Source of the DNA: Cafeteria roenbergensis
Lineage: Eukaryota; Sar; Bigyra; Bicosoecida; Cafeteriaceae
Assembly: GCA_008330645.1 (NCBI GenBank)
Contig: VLTN01000042.1
Span: 186,001 to 250,000, forward strand
Direction: 5' to 3'
Length of the DNA: 64,000 nt
The notes under the pieces were generated by a model that saw only the letters and a program-made list of their open reading frames with translations, had not been told where the DNA came from and ran no database searches. Made by a program: the position numbers and the translations under genes. Below, in pieces: positions 42,616 to 52,990 of the stretch. Every line of letters begins with the position of its first letter. Within the stretch, counting starts at the first letter, position 1.

Positions 42616-43078
42616 GCGACGCGAGTGAGCGACGCGAGTGAGCGACCCCGAAGAAGCCAACAGAGACTCCGTTCAGCAGCGCGCGACCCGCTGACACAAA
42701 CGCACACACACAGACACAAGAGTCCCATTGGCGCGTCGCCATGCGCGCGCCCTCACACACGGCAGCCACGAGAGTCCCACTGGCACTACACCCGACGTCG
42801 CCCGCGGTTCAAGCACGCCACAGCGACCTCGGGCAGCAGCGCGCAACAGTCCTCCCCCCCCCCCCCCCCACACCCCCTCGTCCCCACGACCCTCTGATTT
42901 GCCCGAGGGCGACGCTAAGGTCGTTGAATCCCGCGATTCAATCCTCGGCAGAGCCCCGAGGGCGGCGGACGGCGCGCGCCGTGCCCGCGGCAACGCCCGC
43001 TGCACGGCGGCATCCATCCCGCCAGATCACGGTCCAATCAAATGCCAGTCACACACCCATCATCGCCCTGGAAGCCGC
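42613..43078. other. Convergent intergenic spacer with short tandem repeat
   Basis: A 13-nt unit (gtgagcgacgcga) is repeated nearly three times immediately after the stop codon (42614-42650). A CA tract lies at about 42703-42720 and a C run at about 42847-42860. No gene seen between the membrane-protein and ATG16 stops. Confidence 0.55.
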
Positions 43079-44407
43079 CTAGTGCCACATTGCCACGCCG
43101 CCGTCCGCGTCGGCAGACACGAGCCGCCGGCCGTCTGGCGACCACGCCAGCGCCGTGGCCGCGGACGGGTGCCCCCCTGACAGGGCCCTGACCCACGACG
43201 ACTGCGCCGCGTCCCAGATACCCACGCTCCCGTCCTCGCCAGTGGCTGCCACGAAACCGCCGCCGCGGCCCGAGGGGGACAGTGCCGCCTGGCCCCGCTT
43301 GCTCCAGGGCCGGAACCCGTCGCGCGTCACCAGGGCCGAGGCGTCGGCAGAGCCGGAGAGGGCGCGTGCCTCCCTGGAGCCGGAGCCTGCGCCGACGGCT
43401 CCCGCCGCCGCGGCGGCAACGGGCGAGCGCGGCGACGCAGTGGGCGACGACGACGTCGGCAGAGCCCCTGTGGCAGAGCTTCTGGCAGAGCGATGGCGGG
43501 TGAACCACCCCATGATCCCGCCGCTCCCGGCAGAGCCGGAGTCGGTTCCAGACCCAGCGCGCTCGTGGGACGCTGCGGCAGCCCTAGCCGCCGACGACAC
43601 CAGCGACTCCTGCGGGGCTCCGAGCGTGGTCCCGGCCAGGATACGCCAGGACCCGTCCTGGCCGAAGGACAGCACGCGCGCTGACGCGTCCCCCCGGGAG
43701 TACGACACGGACATGATTGGCTTGGGATGGGCCCCGCCCACCTCGGCGACGACGGTGCCGCGCGTCAGGTCGAAGATGCGAAGACTCTTGTTCAGGTGAC
43801 CCGCCACCGCGTACGAGCCGTCACCGGTGACGTCGGCGCACTGGGGCACCGACACGGTGGGGATGGTGCGAACGGCTCTGTGTGCGCGGAGGTCCCATAG
43901 GCGAAGTGTGCGGTCCGCTCCTGCCGATAGAACGGCTCTGCCGTCCGCGATGGCGCACACTGCCAGCACTCGCCCCGAGTGACCCCCCAGCTGATGCGTG
44001 AGCGACCCGGTGCTGACGTCCCAGCACCGCACGATCTTGTCCAGCGACCCTGCCACCACCGAGTCCGCGAACGCGTCGAGGCAGAGCAGCGTGGCGGCAG
44101 CTGCAGAGCCGACGTGACTGGATGCGTCTGACGCCGACGCGCGCAGCTCCGCCTTGCGGCGAAACGTAACGCCGTCCCAGAGCCTGACCACGCCGTCCAC
44201 GCCGGCCGTCATGCAAAGGGACCCGTTGGGCGAGAAACAGGCCGCAGACACCTGCCCCTCGTGCGCAGAGCCGTCGCGCCGGGCGAGAGACCGCGGCGCG
44301 TCCACCGCCCCGCCGCCGCCCCGCGGGCCCACGAGCGCCGCCACAAGCGCCGCGTCGTCCTCCACGGCCTCGCGACCCGCGGCCTCCGCCGCCGACTCGG
44401 CGCCCAG

Positions 44408-44441
<34 letters not shown>

Positions 44442-45109
44442 GAGGCTCTGGCTTCCCGCAGCTCCTCCGTGAGCGCGTTGATCTGGGCCGCGGCGTCGGC
44501 CTTCTCCTTCACGAACCGGGTCAGGAGGGATTCCAGCTCTGCCCTGGCTCTGCCGCCAGACGCCTCGGCGGCGAGGGCTCTGTCCCGCAGCGCCTGCACC
44601 TCGCCCCGGAGGATCTCCGCCTCCTCCGCGGTGCGCGCGGCCTCGTCGGTGGCAGAGGCGGCCTTGGCCTCGGCCGCTGCGAGCTTTCCGGCCTGGTCAT
44701 CGGCCCGGCGCTCCGCGGCGCGCGCCCTATCCTCAGCATCGCTGGCGCGCTCCAGGGCGAGGGCGCGCGCCTCCATGTGGTCGTTCACCTTTTCCTGCAG
44801 CGCGATCACGCGGTCCTTGAGCTTGGCAACCTCCCCGGGGGCGGCGGCGGCGCCGGCGTCCGAGTCGCGGCCCCCAGCCGCGGGCGCTGGCGCGGCGCTG
44901 CCGGATTCGGACCCAGCCGCCGACGAGGACGCAGCGTGGGACCCCCGGGCACCGGAGAGCCGCCGCTCAAGGTCGTCCGCGCGGCGCCGAGCAGCAACGG
45001 CGGAGTGGAAGGCGCGGCGGCAGTCTTCCAGCACGGAGCCGCGAGGCACGCCGGCCCACCGCGCGTCGCGGTGCCGCAGCGCCGCCAGCAGCAAACGGTC
45101 CGTGTCCAT
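43079..45109 (-). CDS. ATG16: Autophagy protein ATG16
   Basis: Subunit of the ATG12-ATG5-ATG16 complex that directs ATG8 lipidation to autophagic membranes. It has 676 residues in one exon. I chose the ATG at 45109 because the protein then starts MDTDRLLLAALRHRD, matching the short ATG5-binding helix; the frame stays open upstream but the extra part is low complexity. After the helix comes a long Ala/Glu/Arg coiled coil (about residues 90-260, for example VIALQEKVNDHMEARALALE), a glycine run, then seven WD40-type blades. Blade motifs include GQVSAACFSPNGSLCMTAG, GHSGRVLAVCAIADG, RTLRLWDLRAHRAVRTI and the final WSPDGRRLVSADADGGVAMW. A Ser/Ala-rich insert interrupts the late propeller. It is divergent from the nicotinamidase gene (227 bp). 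Confidence 0.9.
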
Positions 45110-45336
45110 GGCAGGCCGCGGAGCGGTCCGGCGCGCCGCGCAGGCCACGGCCGCGGCGTCTCGCGCCTCTGGGTGCGCCCCCGGCGGGCGCGGCAGCGTC
45201 GGGGAACGCGCCGCGGCTCTGCCCAGAAAAATTGCATTCTGCTGCTGGGGTGCGCGCGCCAGGCGGCCGGCGCCCCGCCAAGCACTCGCTGGCCGGGGCC
45301 CCGCGCGCACGGGGGCCGGGAGTCCCTTGAGGGCCG
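45110..45336. promoter_or_regulatory. Divergent intergenic region, ATG16/nicotinamidase
   Basis: 227 bp between start codons. It contains one A/T-richer patch (cagaaaaattgcattctg, about 45223-45240) and one ggctctgcc 9-mer at 45215-45223. A shared promoter is inferred from distance. Confidence 0.4.
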
Positions 45337-47327
45337 ATGGAAGCGCCACGCGGAGCGCTGGGCATCTCCGTTTTCGGGCGTGCCGGCGACCCGGAGTCGG
45401 CCGCTGCAGTTCGCCTTGCGCATCTCCTTTCGACGTCGATCGCGTCGTTCAGGCACCCACACGTCACCCTCACACTGCCCGAGGCGTGGGAGGCCAAGGC
45501 CAAGGCACTTGCCGCAGAGTCCAAGTGAGTGGTCTCCCCGGCCGCCTCCTCTAGGCTGCCTCGCAGGGCCCCGCGCGGCGCGCTTGCCAGTGCGCCAGCC
45601 CGCCGAGTTGCGCAACGACATTCGACTCACGGACTCGCCGCCGCCGCCCCGCGAGACCGCCCCCCCCGGGCCCGCGACCGCCTGCGCGGGCCGACTGGCC
45701 CCGTTCGGCAGCGCATTCAGGCGGGCGCTTCCCTGCCCCCCAGTCCCGCCGGGCTCGTGGCGGCCACGTCGAACACCACTCCCGCCGCCAGGTGCATTTG
45801 CCGGCGCAGGCCGTCGCGCCAAGTGCAGCCGGCGCCCCCCGCCAGCCCCGGCCCTTGCGCCCCTTGCCGCGCCCCCCCCCCCCGCCCCCCCTCAGCCTGC
45901 GTCCCGGTTGCCTCCGTGGGCCCTTCCCCTCTCCCTTCCGCCTGCCGTGGCGCCCCGAGGCCAGCGCCGCGGCTCGGCGCGGCCTTCCCCTCTCGTTGTG
46001 GTGGCCGCGAGGGGAGTCGCTGCGCCCGTCCCGGCCGCCGCCCGCGCCAGCCCAGCCTCGGGTGCGCGACTGCCGGCCCGTCGTTCCCCGTCGGCCCGCC
46101 CGCCGCAGGTTGGAGGGTGCTGGCGCGCTGCCTTGCCCGTTCGTCGTGGCGTCCTCTGGCAGGGTCATCGGCTCCGGCACGGACTTTGCAGTGTGGGCTC
46201 AGGACAGCTTCGGGGTCGCCTGCGACCTGGACCCGCCCGCTCTTCGGACCCGCGCGGCGGCTGACATGGCGGCTTGCAAGGAGGAGGAGGCGCAGCGCGA
46301 GATGCTCGGCGCCTGCCTCGAAAAGCGCCGCGCTCTTATCATGGTCGACATTCAGCGCGACTTTTGCGACGGCGGATCTCTGGCCGTGCCGGACGGCAAC
46401 CAGATCATCGCCGTCGTGAACAGCCTGCGGGAGCGGTGGAACTGGGACCTCGTCGTTCTCACGCAGGACTGGCACCCGGCCGATCACATTAGCTTTTCGT
46501 CCAACAACCCCGGCACCAGCGTTTTCGAGACAATCACCATCCCAGACGTCGGCGAGCAGGTCATGTGGCCCGACCACTGCGTGCAGGGGTCCTCGGGCGC
46601 CGAGTTCCACCCGTCTCTCATCGCCAGGCCGGGCCACAGGCTACAGGCCGGTGACGCGGTTCCGGACGACGACGGGCCTGGCGACAGGACCGACGTGGTG
46701 ATCCGAAAGGGCACCGTGAGGGGGGTGGACTCCTACAGCGGCTTCGGGGACGCCACGGAGGACAAGCGGCAGGAGCTGACCCCGCTGCGCGCGCTGCTCG
46801 CCGCCCGGGGCATCGAGGTGGTGGTGGTGGTTGGGCTGGCGCTGGATTTTTGCGTAGCCTTCACGGCCAGGGACAGCCAGCGGTTCGGCTTCGAGACGTA
46901 CATGGTGCTCGACGGCACGCGCGGGATCACCTCCGAGGGCGTGGACAAGGAGCTGGAGCTGTGCGAGGGGGCGGGGGTGCGGCTGGTGCGGAGCTCGCAG
47001 GTCCCCACGGGGGCCCTTGAGGCCGCCGTGAGGCGGTCCGCGGGCCTTCCGGGCTGGAGCCCGGTGCGCGCCGGCAGCAGCGCCGCCGCGGCCGGAGCGG
47101 GCGATGCCCGCAGGCTACGGGAGGCGGGGCCGGCTGACGCCGCAGCCGGGGGCGAAGGCGGTGAGGCGGGCCGCGCCGTGGCTGGCGGGAACGCACGGGC
47201 AGAGCGAGGGGCTGGGGCCGGAGCCAAGGATGGCGACGACGCAGCGGCCAGCGGCGCCGGGGCCACGATTGGGGCAGGGAGCCGTGGCGAGGCTAGCGGC
47301 GCTGCGGCCGCGCTCGTGTCGAGCTGA
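45337..47327 (+). CDS. PNC1: Nicotinamidase (isochorismatase superfamily) with extra N- and C-terminal parts
   Basis: Expected to hydrolyse nicotinamide to nicotinate for NAD salvage. Exons 45337..45524 and 46109..47327 join in phase 2 to give 468 residues, about twice a usual nicotinamidase. The catalytic domain starts at LIMVDIQRDFCDGGSLAV with the triad Asp. TQDWHPADH holds the metal ligands, VMWPDHCVQG and RKGTVRGVDSYSGF (triad Lys) follow, and LALDFCVAFTARD holds the nucleophile Cys. All are intact. The first 120 or so residues, with CPFVVASSGRVIGSGTDF and WAQDSFG, form a separate small domain that I cannot name; a thioredoxin/glutaredoxin-like fold is possible. The last 120 or so residues are Ala/Gly-rich and probably disordered. 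It is head-to-head with ATG16. Confidence 0.88.
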
Positions 47328-47789
47328 GCGTGTTGGCGCGTGACCATCGAGGGCCGCTGCGCGTCCTTCGCTGCGGTGCAGTGTGATGTGTGGTTCGGCC
47401 TCTGCCCCCGATTGCAAGCGTGTATGGATGGATGCCCGCCGCTCCGCAGCTCACCGGCCGCACAGCCCCGAGTGCCTCGGCCGCCCCGCGGCACGACGGG
47501 CTTGCTTCTCCCTCGAACGCGGGGCTCGATTGCTGCTCTTGCTCGTGTGGCTGCTGTGTGAGGGCGCGAGCAGTGCGCGAGCGAGCGCAGGCAAGAGCGC
47601 GCATGTCCTCGTGCCCCCGTTGGAAGGGAGCGACGGCCTGCCTAGACAGGCCCGCGCCCCCCAGTAGCTTCACGCAGCATGCGCTCGGAAACGCCGCGCG
47701 GGCAAGGTGGTGGGACCAGGCCGAGGCCGTGCGTCCCCAGGCCGCCATTGACCGGTTGGCGCTCAAAAGCGCAGGCAGAGCGCATCCAC
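47328..47789. other. Convergent intergenic spacer
   Basis: Lies between the nicotinamidase and eS19 stop codons. GC-rich, no long repeat, no supported gene. Confidence 0.5.
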
Positions 47790-49039
47790 TCACTCGTCGT
47801 CCTCCTCGGCGGCGGCGGCGGCCTCCTCGGCGTCGTCCTCCTCATCCTCCTCGTCCTCCGCAGCGGCGGCGGCGGCGGCGGAAGCGGCCTCGGCGATCTT
47901 CTTGCCAACCTCGCGGCTGATAAGGTCGCAGTCCCGGCGGCCGGCGGAAGTGAGCACGCGGCCACCGACGACGAGAGCGTCGTGCTCGTCGTGGTCCTCG
48001 ACAACCTCGATGAGGCCGAGCTTGGCGAGCTCAGCGAGGGCGTAGCGGATCACCTTGCGGGAGGCGCGCTGGAACTTGAGCGGGTTGTGGCCGCGCTTCT
48101 TGGCGCCGCCGAACATGCGGGCGAGGGTGCCCACTCCGATGTAGGGGTACAGGTACACCTTGCGGACAAGGGCAGCCATGCGCACGAACATCCAGTCCTC
48201 GTCAAGGGGGGCGAGCTCCTGGGCGCCTGCGGGCGAAGCCACCGGGAACAACAAGCAAACGGAGGAGCCGGGCAAGCAGTCGCCGCAGTGCGAGTACCAC
48301 CGCACCCCCAAATGGGGGCTTGCACCCGACAATGCCAAGCGCACGAGCTACTCAGCACAGACGGCGGCAACGCGTGTCCAGGCGCGCGCGCCACCGGGGG
48401 GACAGGCTCGCTCACAGCTGGTCTTGGCGTACTCGGCCCACTCGGGCACGGTCACGGTGCCCTTGCGCTTGAGGTGCTCGGACATGGCCTCGATGAAGGC
48501 CGCGGCGGGCACATCCTTGAGGGTGTACGAAGCGCGAGGCTTAAGCGTGCCTGCGAGGCGAGGGGTGGCTCGGGCGAGGGGTGAGGAAAGCGGCAGACCG
48601 GTCGAGTTGCAAACCGCCATGGAGCGGCCCGTGCACGGCGGCGCAGCGCCCGCAACTGCGCCAGGCAGCACTGCTGGATGGTGTTCTGCACGGGGGTGCC
48701 GCCCTGCCGGCCCGCGCGGCCAGTGGCCTGGCGCTTCGCCGGACGCCCGGCCGTGTCCGGCGATCGACCCACACAACCTCCTCTGGTCTCGCGCTGGACC
48801 GCCCGTCCCGCGCGCCCTCCCAGCGGCCCGGCCGCGCCCGTGGCAGCGCCCGCCCAACGCCCGTGCCTCCCGCTGGCCGCTGCGCCTCGTCCGTTGGCGC
48901 GCTGGCGGCCGCGATCGCCGGCAGAGATGCGCCCACTCGCATTCGCGCCCCCCGCCTCCCTGCGCGCGCACCAGAAGCGCAGTCCGGCGCCGCTGCGCCG
49001 CTGCAGCTACCCCGAGAAGCACTCACCCACAAACTGCAT
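47790..49039 (-). CDS. RPS19: 40S ribosomal protein S19 (eS19)
   Basis: Component of the small ribosomal subunit head, needed for 18S maturation in other eukaryotes. Exons 48416..48550 and 47790..48226 are well supported by KDVPAAAFIEAMSEHLKRKG, VPEWAEYAKTS, ELAPLDEDWMFVRMAALVRKVYL, IGVGTLARMFGGAKKRG, and LTSAGRRDCDLISREV. The start is less sure. A 13-nt exon at 49027..49039 (ATGCAGTTTGTGG followed by GTGAGT) fits the required phase and gives MQFVGTLKPRASYTL, 194 residues in all. Typical eS19 has about 145 residues; the excess is a C-terminal tail of alternating Ala and Glu/Asp. The tail is acidic, unusual for a ribosomal protein. It is divergent from the PH-domain gene. Confidence 0.88.
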
Positions 49040-49306
49040 GGCTGCGCGATTCCCGGACGGGGGCCTCGGGAGCAGGACAGGTGAGAGCGTGCGAAGCCGG
49101 AGTCACAGGACGTCGACGCCGCCGCGCTTTGGCCAGGGCGGCTCTGCCGGCGGCTCGCGGCGGTGGAGCCAAGCGCTGAGTTGCCGACCGGGATTTGCGT
49201 GCCTCGCCTTCGCGCGGCCCCGCCCGCCGGCACTTGCTGCGCAGGCCGCCGCGAGAGCACGGACCGGCAGACGAGCCGCCCGTCGTGCGTCCCCGACCGC
49301 GCGGCC
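49040..49306. promoter_or_regulatory. Divergent intergenic region, eS19/PH-domain gene
   Basis: About 267 bp between the inferred eS19 start and the PH-gene ATG. One ggctctgcc lies at 49140-49148. Promoter role is inferred from position, and depends on the eS19 first-exon call. Confidence 0.35.
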
Positions 49307-52300
49307 ATGCAGGCAGGGGACCGAAGCGTCCGCTCGAGCGCGCCCGGGCCCGTTGCGACTCGCGGTGCGCCGCCCCAGGCAGCCGCGTCGAAGCAGGCCC
49401 GCGGCCCGCAGCAGTCGCCAGCAGAATCGCGCAGCATGGGGTCGTCCACAGCGCGTGTTGAGGCTGCCAGCCCGCTTTCGCGCCAGCCCGACCTTCCGTC
49501 GAGCGCGACCGCAACCCCGCGTCGCCCGGCCTCTCTGGCCGGCCAGGAGGCCAGTGCCGCCCTTCAGCACGGCGCAGGGCCCTCGCAGTCTCCACCCTCC
49601 GCCTCGTCCCGCGATTCGGGTGGCTCTCAGCCGCCTGCAGGCGGGATCCAGCGCGGCAAGGAAACCGCTCCGGTCGGGCGGTCGCCGCGCCGCCAAGACG
49701 ACTCCCTCGCTTTGGCCGAGGCCGTGCACGCAGTTGACTCGCTCATGGCACGCCTAGGATCCGAGCTGACGGAGCTTGGGGCGCTTGCTGGCGTGGTGGA
49801 GCGCAGAGTCGCTTCCCGCTCGGCGCTACGGACCGGTGCCCGCCGGGAGCCCACGCCACACGCCCCCTCGCCGCTCAACTCCCGCCACCAGCTGCAAGGG
49901 GAGGCCCAGCAGCGCCCGCACAGCCAGCACCAGCAGGACGTGAGTCTTGGCACCACCATCGCCGCCCGTTCGCCAGCGCATCGCCGCGGCATCAATGCCG
50001 CTGGCCCGGCCGCGCTCGCCGGTCACCGCCACCTCCATCGTCTCTCTGCTGCTGCGCGCTGCGTCGACCGCCTTTCGCAGGCTTGGAGCTCTGCCGCGCG
50101 CGGGGATATGGAGCCCCTTCGGTGGGAGGGGCCGGGGGCGCCTGCCAGGCTGGCTCTGCTCTTTGCGGACCCTACTCCAGCAGAGCTCGACGAAGTGGAG
50201 TCGCGCCTGGGGCGACCCTTGCACTCGCACCAGCCCGCCGCCGAGGCTGCATCGGGGCAGGCGGGCTCTGCCGCCGTGCCGCTGGCCAGGAACGGACTCG
50301 GGGCCACGTCATCGGGAGGTACTTCCGGTATCAAGGAAGTCGCTCGCGACATCAGCTCTGCCCTGGAAGAGATCGAGAGACACACTTCGCCGCGAGCGCG
50401 TTCAGACGACGCACCGCAATCGTTCGGGTTCGGTGACAGCGACGGCACCCTGCCCGCCGATGAGGACGGGGGGTCCGCCGGCCAGAGCGACGCTGCAGGC
50501 CTGATGCCGGAGCCGGATCAGGCCCTGGGCACGGAGGGGGAGGCGCTCCGCGCGCCCGTCAACGCACCTGGCGCCGCACCTGGCGCCGCTGCCGCTGCCG
50601 GAGCCGCTGCCGCTGCCGGAGCCGAAGCCGCTGCCGAAGCCGAAGCCGCTGCCGGGGCGGTGGTTGGGCGCGAAACCGCTGAGTCCGCCGCGCCTGCACC
50701 GGACAAGACGATCGACCAAGGCGACTTTCAGGCTGAGGCCCAGCGTCTCGCCGCGACCATCACCGGCCCATCACCGCTCCACCAGGCAGGAGCCGGTGCC
50801 GCCCAGCGATACGCATCGATGACGTCATCGCTTGCCCAGGCCAGGCGCAGGCTTCGCGTGCTCGCCACACCCCAAGGCCGTCGGGCCGCAGGGTGGGGGG
50901 ACGACCCTGCCTATGGCTCTGCAGCGCGTCGCTCTGCCGGAAAGGCGGCCGCGACAGCAGATGCCGAGGAATTGGCAGGATCGGCTGCTGTCGAGGAGGC
51001 CAAGGACGACCAACATTCCGACGGGGACTCTGCCGGGTCAGACGCCCATCGCGGAGTCGCTGGTGCGGTGCCGCTGGCGTCAGGCAGGCAGGGGTCAGGA
51101 TCCGACGAAATCCTTCCGGATCCTTCCCCGTTCGCCAGCTCCCTGGCAGCAAGGTCTAGGCCTGCAACGGCGCAAGGATCTTCTGCCACGTTGGGGTCTG
51201 GTCGCGCCCCAGCGGTTTCGTCGGGCAGAGCCGGCGCGGCGCTCGGCGTGTTCCGCCCCTCGCAGCTGTCATCGAAGCTGCTGTCGTCTGTCAAGAAGGC
51301 GGCCGCTGGGGGCCGGGGCGGGGCCTCTGCTGCGGCAGCATCCCGTGCGAGTCACGCGCCGGTCAGCGCGGCATCACCATCGCGAGGAAGGGAAGGCGTC
51401 CCGACTTCGCGCCGGCTGTTCAGCTCTGCCGTCTCGCTGCCGGTCACTTCGTCCCGCCCGACCGCTGCCGCGACTGCTGCCGCGACTGCATCGGCCTCCC
51501 CACGCCAGGCCTCGGCCGGGTCAACTGGCTCCTCGACGCTGAGCGACGCCGAGCGACGCGCGAACCTGGAGGCCATCGAGACGGCGCGGCGGAACGCTGC
51601 GCTCCAGCGAGCAGAGCTAGCGGCGGCGGCGGCGAGGGCGACGGGGGGCACCGCATCCGCCCAGCCGGCCGGCGCAACGCGCTCACCGCCGTCGCCTGAA
51701 CCCGCCCTCCTGGGCGCGACGTTCGGCCAGGGGCCCCCGTCAACGGCGTCCGATGCGCGCGGCGCTTTCGCGCACTGGTCCGGAACACTCTCAATGAACG
51801 GCCAGCCGACGTCATCCGGATTGCAAGCCGGCTCTGCAACGTCGGCTTCAACTGCATCTGCATCTGCAACTGCAACTGGACCCAGGCAGCACCGTGCGTC
51901 GTTCCTGGACATTGACGCATCGACAGGCACCCCGCTGGATGCCGCCGGCAGAGCTCCGCAGTCCGGCAGAGCCGCTCGTCTGGCAATGCTGTCCCCTCCG
52001 CGGATGGCTCAGATATCGTCCTCCACCGCCTCCACCGCCCACGGCCACGGCCACGGCCACGGCTTCGCCCACGGCCACGGGCTCGCGGGCCAGACGTCGG
52101 CGGGGTCAACGCGAAGCTCTACCGGAAGGATCGTGCAGCCGTCTCCTCCTCCGGGGCCGCCTCCCCAGTGGCTGGAGGAGAGCTCTGCCGCTTCCGACGT
52201 CGACGCCGACGTCGACGCCGACCCTGACTCCGGCATGGCGAGGTCTCTCCGGCAGAGCACCCAGGGGGGTGTGCCGGGCCGCTCGGCGGGTCCATCCCAC

Positions 52301-52990
52301 AGCCGCATGGCCCCGCACCAGCGCAGTCCCCGGCCGTCAGCGGCGTGGGCCGCGCCGCCAGACGCCGCGGGGACGCCGTTGGGAGGCGTCCGCGGCGAGG
52401 CAACTGGCGTCTCCCGGCCGTCAGAGGCGCAAACCCTGTCGTCTGCGAGTCAAGACGGGGTCGGCCGTCCTCAGCTGGTGCATGAAACCGCCACGGACTC
52501 GGCTGGGGCCCCGGCCGCCCCAGTGGCCCCAGTGGCCGCAGGGCAAGACGCCAACCCCTCCGAACCTCGCCGGGCGCCATCAGCCGCCGCGCCGTCAGCC
52601 GCCGCGCCGGCCCCCGCCACCGTCATGGGGCTGCTTCTGAAGGCCGATAAGCTGGGCCGCAAGTGGAAGCGCCGCCCCGCCGTCCTCGTCGGCAGCGCCC
52701 TATACTACTTCCAGACCGCGGCACAGCGGGACAGCGCCGTGGCAGACGGCGCCCTCGAGGCCTACAAGCCCGGGGTGCCGGTCAGAGGCGCCGTTGTGGA
52801 CGCGTGTTCGGCTCTGCCGGTGTCAGCTGATGCGCTGCCCATGCCCGAGGCGCGACACTTTACCGTTGCGGCTGCCAACCGGCGCGTGTACTTTGCAGCG
52901 GTCTCCGCTGAGGAGCTGCGCGCGTGGGTCACTGCCCTTTGCTCGGTCACCGGCCAGTCACCGCGTGACGTCTTGCCACTTGAGTCTTGA
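49307..52990 (+). CDS. Large low-complexity protein with C-terminal PH domain
   Basis: Probably a membrane- or phosphoinositide-linked scaffold. The first in-frame ATG is 49307. An in-frame 141-nt stretch (49940..50080, starting GTGAGT and ending TTCGCAG) looks like an intron; spliced, the protein has 1,180 residues, unspliced 1,227. Nearly all of it is Ser/Ala/Gly-rich and predicted disordered. It contains an Ala/Glu run near 50600, and a His-Gly run (GHGHGHGFAHGHG) at about 52040-52080. The last 110 or so residues form a PH domain: MGLLLKADKLGRKWKRRPAV, LYYFQTA, ARHFTVAAANRRVYFAAVS, and the closing helix EELRAWVTALCS with its conserved Trp. The basic KADKLGRKWKRR strand fits phosphoinositide binding. 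The protein family outside the PH domain is not recognised. Confidence 0.78.
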   Translation: MQAGDRSVRSSAPGPVATRGAPPQAAASKQARGPQQSPAESRSMGSSTARVEAASPLSRQPDLPSSATATPRRPASLAGQEASAALQHGAGPSQSPPSASSRDSGGSQPPAGGIQRGKETAPVGRSPRRQDDSLALAEAVHAVDSLMARLGSELTELGALAGVVERRVASRSALRTGARREPTPHAPSPLNSRHQLQGEAQQRPHSQHQQDVSLGTTIAARSPAHRRGINAAGPAALAGHRHLHRLSAAARCVDRLSQAWSSAARGDMEPLRWEGPGAPARLALLFADPTPAELDEVESRLGRPLHSHQPAAEAASGQAGSAAVPLARNGLGATSSGGTSGIKEVARDISSALEEIERHTSPRARSDDAPQSFGFGDSDGTLPADEDGGSAGQSDAAGLMPEPDQALGTEGEALRAPVNAPGAAPGAAAAAGAAAAAGAEAAAEAEAAAGAVVGRETAESAAPAPDKTIDQGDFQAEAQRLAATITGPSPLHQAGAGAAQRYASMTSSLAQARRRLRVLATPQGRRAAGWGDDPAYGSAARRSAGKAAATADAEELAGSAAVEEAKDDQHSDGDSAGSDAHRGVAGAVPLASGRQGSGSDEILPDPSPFASSLAARSRPATAQGSSATLGSGRAPAVSSGRAGAALGVFRPSQLSSKLLSSVKKAAAGGRGGASAAAASRASHAPVSAASPSRGREGVPTSRRLFSSAVSLPVTSSRPTAAATAAATASASPRQASAGSTGSSTLSDAERRANLEAIETARRNAALQRAELAAAAARATGGTASAQPAGATRSPPSPEPALLGATFGQGPPSTASDARGAFAHWSGTLSMNGQPTSSGLQAGSATSASTASASATATGPRQHRASFLDIDASTGTPLDAAGRAPQSGRAARLAMLSPPRMAQISSSTASTAHGHGHGHGFAHGHGLAGQTSAGSTRSSTGRIVQPSPPPGPPPQWLEESSAASDVDADVDADPDSGMARSLRQSTQGGVPGRSAGPSHSRMAPHQRSPRPSAAWAAPPDAAGTPLGGVRGEATGVSRPSEAQTLSSASQDGVGRPQLVHETATDSAGAPAAPVAPVAAGQDANPSEPRRAPSAAAPSAAAPAPATVMGLLLKADKLGRKWKRRPAVLVGSALYYFQTAAQRDSAVADGALEAYKPGVPVRGAVVDACSALPVSADALPMPEARHFTVAAANRRVYFAAVSAEELRAWVTALCSVTGQSPRDVLPLES

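Noticed and set aside
45110-45349. Upstream extension of ATG16 by 80 codons
   Set aside because: Low-complexity sequence that would overlap the divergent nicotinamidase first exon; MDTDRLLL fits the ATG5-binding start.
44154-45554. 466-codon plus-strand frame antisense to ATG16
   Set aside because: Ser/Arg/Ala-rich mirror of the coiled coil and WD40 codons; overlaps the well-supported ATG16.
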